Both the position numbers and the translations under genes were made by a program. Under the pieces are notes generated by a model. That model searched no databases. It was not told the DNA's origin and saw only the letters and a list, made by a program, of their open reading frames with translations. A DNA stretch of 64,000 bases, taken from Paragonimus westermani (lineage: Eukaryota; Platyhelminthes; Trematoda; Plagiorchiida; Troglotrematidae). Shown here in pieces: positions 59,340 to 64,000 of this stretch. The stretch spans positions 103,345-167,344 of the forward strand of contig QNGE01000291.1 in NCBI GenBank assembly GCA_008508345.1, given 5' to 3'. How positions within the stretch are numbered: the first letter of the stretch is position 1; each line of letters begins with the position of its first letter.

Positions 59340-60464
59340 GTGGGTTTTTCTCGTGTGCGTGCACTGTTTTGACTGAACCTGCCCATCTCATTCGGTGATT
59401 TGTAGGCATATCCCGCCAGTTAATGAGCTTCCTTATAATGCCTATTACTAGCTAGTTCCTTAACGGCCTTATTGGTTGCTGATTGTTCACATGTGTATGA
59501 TCGGTGGGGAACCGAAAATGTCACTAAGCGCCGTGTAGCCGTGTAGCCGTGTAGCGGTTTTGTCTGCAGCTCGTTTAACCAAAGTAAGTGATTGCAAACA
59601 GTGCGTGCTCCAAACTGTTTCAGCCGATACCGGAGGATTCAGTCGTAGCGATATTCATTTTCATGCGCATTGAAACTGGAACGCAACTAACAGCATGCAC
59701 GTTATTTCGATAAGGCCCAAGTGCAGTTTATGAGAATAGCATCCGTTTCCCGTTCAAGTTGACGGACTTCTCGGTACATATGCACGAGCGGTAATAGACA
59801 CACAAATGACCACCTAGTGAGAACATTTCACTGTGTTGTTCACTTCACCCCACCGGGTTCAGATAAACCCGCTGTGGCTACCGGGTTCAGTGTTTGCCTT
59901 TGGTTTCCTCAGTAGATGGCTTGAATCTTCCTTAGATATTTTACAGATTAACAACTGAAATCGTCCACTTGTCTAGCGGACGTGTTAAGGGTCCAGTGTT
60001 GATTTGGAATCCTCTTATCATTGACAGCGAATTTTAAAAACTATAGTAACAACATATACTAATTTAGTACCAACTTCGTCGTAGGTACAAAACAAACAAC
60101 AGGCTATTGGTTTCTATGGAATTAGCAATGAAAAACGGCTCACTTTGTGAGTGTAACCAGATAAGTTTATTGCTGGTTGATTGTGGGTCCTGTTTCGATG
60201 TTTTGTATTCTTCACGCTTGTGGCAGCACCGCTCGATAGGACAAAGTTTGTTTTGTGTGAATCACGTTGACAATCCAACAGTGGTCAAACGGGGTTCATC
60301 GTGCTCTGACCATAGGCCGTTTCTCTAACTTAACGATTCAAAATACAACTCTCAGAATTTCGACCTCATTTTGACAGTAATTGGTGAGGATCTCCAGTAG
60401 AATTTTGAGCTCACTAAAAGTGCGAGGTAGCCTCCTTCAAAGCTGCACAATTTCCTTTATTTTG
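59340..60464. other. TBC1D31 intron, mostly nothing recognised
   Basis: Contains a tiny tandem repeat (CCGTGTAG three times, 59531-59554). No gene signature. Confidence 0.45.
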
Positions 60465-60740
60465 AGCTTTCAAGTTGACCATCACTCACATTTGATCACA
60501 GCCTTCGCATTCAGCTAGACTTTCCAGCCAGCCTCTTTCGAAAAGAAGCACTAGACTCGAGTTTCGCTATCATTAGAGCTCCTCAGTAGTGCATATCCTT
60601 GCCACGCCCGGGATTTGAACTCTGGCCATTCCAATCATGAGGCAACCGTGTTGACCACTGAGCCATTGACCTCACGTTAGGCATGACCGAATTATCAAAT
60701 CTGAACGCTCAACCACTCCCGCTTGTGAGTAGTGATCACT
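60465..60740 (-). mobile_element. tRNA-derived SINE with hammerhead, copy C
   Basis: Near-identical to copy A (19755-20022) over its length. tRNA-like head with A-box TGGCTCAGTGG and B-box-like AGTTCAAATCC on the minus strand, then a hammerhead at 60592-60548 and the tail. Of the copies, its A-box is nearest to the pol III consensus. Confidence 0.85.
60548..60592 (-). ncRNA. Hammerhead ribozyme, copy C (one core change)
   Basis: GCACUA, CUGAGGA (U-to-G in the core), stem II GCU-CUAAUGAU-AGC, GAAA, C-UCGA-G, GUC, UAGUGC. Identical to copy A except for the core substitution, which should impair catalysis. Confidence 0.8.
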
Positions 60741-60994
60741 TGTTTGGGTCGTTGAAATAACAAGGGGGAAAAAGCAATAAGCCATAACTTTTTCACGACA
60801 TAAGGTGTTGACTGTCATCCAAATTCGGTATCAATTCAGGGCGAACAGTGAAGCAGGCACAAGCTGGTCACAAAGCTCTACGATGAACCGTGCACCGGAG
60901 GACACCATGACTCGTTACCACTGATACACGCACTCCATGCTGCTCGAGCCAAAGGCCTGATAGCTCCATTGAGCGCTGATCTCATTGTGCTTAC

Positions 60995-61162
60995 GTGAAT
61001 GTGGTGGAGGCAACGTGACCAACGCGGACAGTCGTCTTTGCGCGGGCATCTGCCGGAACACATTCTTCAAACACTCTCTCGACCTTGTCGGTAAACTGTC
61101 TCGAGATGTAGCACAACCCCGCTAGAGCGTAAACAAAATGGCGAGGGCGAAGTGGTTCCTTA
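60995..61162 (-). CDS. Candidate exon of an unidentified minus-strand gene nested in TBC1D31
   Basis: The minus strand has 168 bp between a plausible acceptor (ttttgaatcgtag|T) and a strong donor (TTCAC|gtaagc). The frame reads KEPLRPRHFVYALAGLCYIS, RQFTDKVERVFEECVPADAR, AKTTVRVGHVASTTF, with GC-rich codons and balanced composition, much more protein-like than the surroundings. I do not recognise the family, and no partner exons were identified. Confidence 0.35.
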
Positions 61163-62334
61163 CTACGATTCAAAATAATTTGCATGTGTGTATCTTTTGG
61201 CAGAGTTATATCTTTGAAATGACTAACGTGTATTAAAATTCTTATTTTTATGCTCATTAATATGCACACATTTTGCATCCTGTATAAACTATATTTCGTG
61301 AAACGCGTTCCGTATCAGTTTAACAATGGATACAGCCGTATCTAAAAATACTTTGGAAATTATGCCGTTAAAGAGCGCGGCAATTCTCTGTAGCCCGACG
61401 CCCAAACTCTGAACGTCAAAACCAAATGAATAATTGAATTGGTCTTTATTGCCTGCATCTTGCACAGTTTATAGTACGAGCATTGTCTTAGAACTGGGAC
61501 GTTCCTAGTACTACATCCTGTCTATGGGAGTCAGTCCACATGAAAACTTGGCTTTTTCTGCTTACTCAGCTAGCGTGATCACGTAATTTGGCGATATTGC
61601 TGAGAGTAACAAATACACATGTTGCCTTTTTCCTTCTGCGTCCAATTTGATATCGGAAAATCTTCTGGTTCCTGGTAGAAAGTGTGGTGCATAATGCTTG
61701 CGTGCTCCTTATTTTGCTTCGTGACAGCGAATGTATCAACCGATTAGCAGTGTGTGACCATTGTATTTTCCTCTACTTAATCTACATTAGGAGGGACACT
61801 CGTATAAACGAGGCACCAGGTAGCTGGCACATATTTCGGAAAACCCTGGTCAAGTGGTCAACAGAAGAAATAGTCACAGTAAACTGTTTGCGTTAGGTGA
61901 CTTACGTCCCTTGCATCCTGGCTAAGCGTTCTTCACACCGACCATTATTTACGCAGACTATCAACAGTTGGGTGAAAAATCTGGATGCTCAAGCAACGAC
62001 ATAGTTACGAGGTATGAAAATCCTAATGTTTCCTTTGATTGGGGTAGGTAATCATCGCCTCGTTATCAGTCGGATCGCCGATTAGAGACACGAGCGGCAG
62101 TCACCGAAGGAGACACATTCGCATCATTTCAAACTGTCCTGTTTCATCTTATATTGTGCTTTCTCTCATTGGTTTTTCGATCAATTTATTCTCTGGGATC
62201 TTTCTTGTTGAGATGATTGGTGGCCCAACCCACTGTTCTGTACTGTCAGCCTGATGATTTCCTTTGTGAATGAGTGAACTGAATGTCAGTTATGCGACTC
62301 TTCCCAACCCGATTCGTTCGGTTTTACATTTCAG
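61163..62334. other. TBC1D31 intron, nothing recognised
   Basis: No signature found. Confidence 0.4.
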
Positions 62335-62481
62335 ACTGTTTATATGGCGATCGGTTTTGCAACTCCCGTACAACACACAAGCTTTCGCAGTCCTGGTTCA
62401 AAAAGGCAACCACCCAGCTTATGCGAATTTGCCCGCTCGCTATCCCATTCGTGGACGCAAGTTGATGCGAGTTTTACAGAG
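62335..62481 (+). CDS. TBC1D31: TBC1D31 exon: TBC domain, first part
   Basis: Acceptor ggttttacatttcag|A completes Arg. LFIWRSVLQLPYNTQAFAVL, VQKGNHPAYANLPARYPIRG, RKLMRVLQ matches orthologue MFIWRSLLQLPENHTAFSTLIDKGTHVAFLNLQKKYPIKSRKLLRVLQ. This is the helix that opens the TBC fold (IWR). Donor CAGAG|gtaaac, phase 2. Later TBC and coiled-coil exons are not in the window. Confidence 0.97.
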
Positions 62482-64000
62482 GTAAACATGAGTCATCTTG
62501 TTCCAGAGTTGTTTAACTTCCTATGACCAAATGGACAGTGGGTCACATTTATAAATGGTTAACAGGATTTAGTAATGGTAAAACCTGTTAAACGAAGTGT
62601 TATCTACATTTTTATCAAAATACCATTCAGGTTCTGAAATCGTAAATATGAGGAATTTTTACAAATCTTGAGGCTGCATACCCTTTGGAAGCCTCATTAC
62701 CCTGAGCGGCTAACTCGATACAGGGCGTTTTCCAAATATGCATCATTCCCATTGGTTTGTAATTCGTTTTTCTGGCATATTTTTCTTCCAGAAGCTTCAC
62801 TTGCGCACACGACTACTGCCGAAAGTTGATGCCACCTTTTGCTCTACCCACCTAATTTGTTTAGGTCCTGAATGCTAGAATAGATTTTCTGTGGTAATTT
62901 AGCCGTGTCTGAATGACATTTTGACCTCAGAATGTCACCGTACTGCATGCCAGTAAATTTCATTCACTAGTGTTGTCCTCAATTCAGCGTCATTTATTTC
63001 TGATGCATCTGCTGTGTGTGCGTATAAGTAACCTGGCACAGTGACTGTTCACAAAAAAATCAGACCATATGAGTCGAGCTGATATGCGAACGTAGATGTC
63101 TTGTCTGGAAAGAGAAGGTATTACGTTATTGGTCGATTCTTCATCATACAGTGTTGATCGAACTTGTTCGGAAATACTCATTGAAGTCATGGCAACAGTG
63201 AAGTGGTGGGCAAAATTTGGTTATCAGATCAGTTAAGTCACAATAATTATGAAAACAAGGATTGTGCGAACCTGGACTCCGCGAGAAGAAAAAAATTCGT
63301 ATAGAAATTAACCACTTCTGGTCCACATTTAATAAAACTCACGAGCTGTGACAACCAGTACATAATTATAAACAACCACACAGTTTGCATTATCCGTATT
63401 GACTTACACATTTGTTAAATTAGGCAGTGATCAATCGAAGTTTGAGGAATTAATCTGGCGCTAGACTCATATTTTTGGAATCAACGCGGGCCAATAATCA
63501 TAGAATTTTACGTTCTGACCACCGGTCTTCGCCTCCGGTTGCAGATTAAGCCCTTGTGATCGTTCCGCTCTGAGGTTACTATGTCATGTTTATATCAGTT
63601 GTAAAAATTTTGGGAAATTGATTATTTGGAAGAGACCCACTTGTGAAAACTCAGGGCTTTGGTTGGATTTAAACTGGCAGCTGAAACGGCATGTCCAAAC
63701 GCGGCAGGCACTGTACCAGCCATGTCGGTAGCTCAAAGATTTCATATTTGGACTCAGCCACCCACCCATTCAATTGTCTCATATGGAAACCACCGAATTG
63801 CAGTGGCGTTGGTGGATTTTAGCGTGAACTGTTTGAGAAATCCTGTTAAGGCGGTCAATCTCCTGAATCATTTGGTGATCTCCATATGAGACAACGCGAC
63901 GCGTTGGTGAATGAGTCCACACGTGAAATTTCCGAGATCCCGGCGTGGCTTTGTAGCTCAGCTTGTGTTTACAATCCGGAAAAAAGGTTGTTTTATCATC
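62482..64000. other. TBC1D31 intron to window end, nothing recognised
   Basis: The next expected TBC exon is not found. A 76-aa open frame at 63659-63889 (+) has no domain. A 13-bp inverted repeat (TTGTCTCATATGG / CCATATGAGACAA) flanks about 95 bp around 63775-63894, with no visible function. Confidence 0.4.

Noticed and set aside
59531..59554. CCGTGTAG x3 as a CRISPR or regulatory array
   Set aside because: Units are 8 bp and directly abutting, without spacers; a trivial tandem slip.
63659..63889. 76-codon open frame as the next TBC1D31 exon
   Set aside because: It does not resemble the expected TBC segment (TLSALAHWS region) and lacks suitable splice sites in phase 2.

Overview
This is eukaryotic genomic DNA, most likely from a parasitic flatworm. 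A trematode is my first guess, but that is an inference. The support is: split genes with strong GT/AG splice sites, introns of up to about 12.8 kb, moderate GC, heavy loading with Penelope-like elements (PLEs) and RTE-type LINEs of the kind common in flukes, and a tRNA-derived SINE carrying a hammerhead ribozyme, an arrangement known from schistosome SINE/satellite DNA. There is no bacterial or operon-like organisation, no CRISPR and no rRNA. Positions 32556-33532 are an assembly gap (N).

The main gene is a plus-strand orthologue of TBC1D31 (WDR67), a WD-repeat plus Rab-GAP-like TBC-domain protein of the centrosome/centriolar satellites. Nine exons are recognised between 17312 and 62481, with compatible intron phases at every junction. 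They cover the WD40 beta-propeller, the linker and the first part of the TBC domain. The initiator exon probably lies upstream of 17312, and the rest of the TBC domain and the coiled-coil C-terminus lie beyond 64000. A second, unidentified minus-strand gene may exist between about 7.2 and 9.4 kb, and one more coding-looking minus-strand exon sits at 60995-61162 inside a TBC1D31 intron. Both are tentative.

Almost everything else recognisable is transposon. At 1141-2998 there is a nearly intact PLE (reverse transcriptase plus GIY-YIG endonuclease) with 13-bp target-site duplications, inverted termini, one nonsense codon and a hammerhead-like motif. At least ten more PLE copies or fragments from several lineages lie at 11.3-12.4, 15.1-16.9, 25.6, 26.0-26.3, 31.7-34.7, 34.75, 35.3-36.3, 40.1-40.3, 45.0-45.8 and 47.8-48.3 kb. 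One or more RTE-like LINE families contribute a degenerate endonuclease-RT copy (51.4-53.8 kb, minus) and C-terminal fragments at 18.0-18.5, 21.3-22.3 and 30.0-30.4 kb. A separate CR1/Jockey-like fragment is at 5.3-5.6 kb.

The most interesting signals are these. (1) A tRNA-derived SINE with a complete hammerhead core is present in four copies (18.3, 19.8, 20.1 and 60.5 kb), two of them head to head. (2) A chain of four overlapping palindromes (18, 50, 46 and 8 bp) at 10919-11027 zig-zags through serial fold-back turns. (3) A 195-bp apparently perfect inverted repeat (34495-34689 / 35061-35255) joins otherwise decayed PLEs. (4) A PLE at 15.8-16.9 kb is flanked by long inverted pLTR-like arms. 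I read the sequence by eye, so exon ends and repeat limits are estimates except where a motif fixes them.
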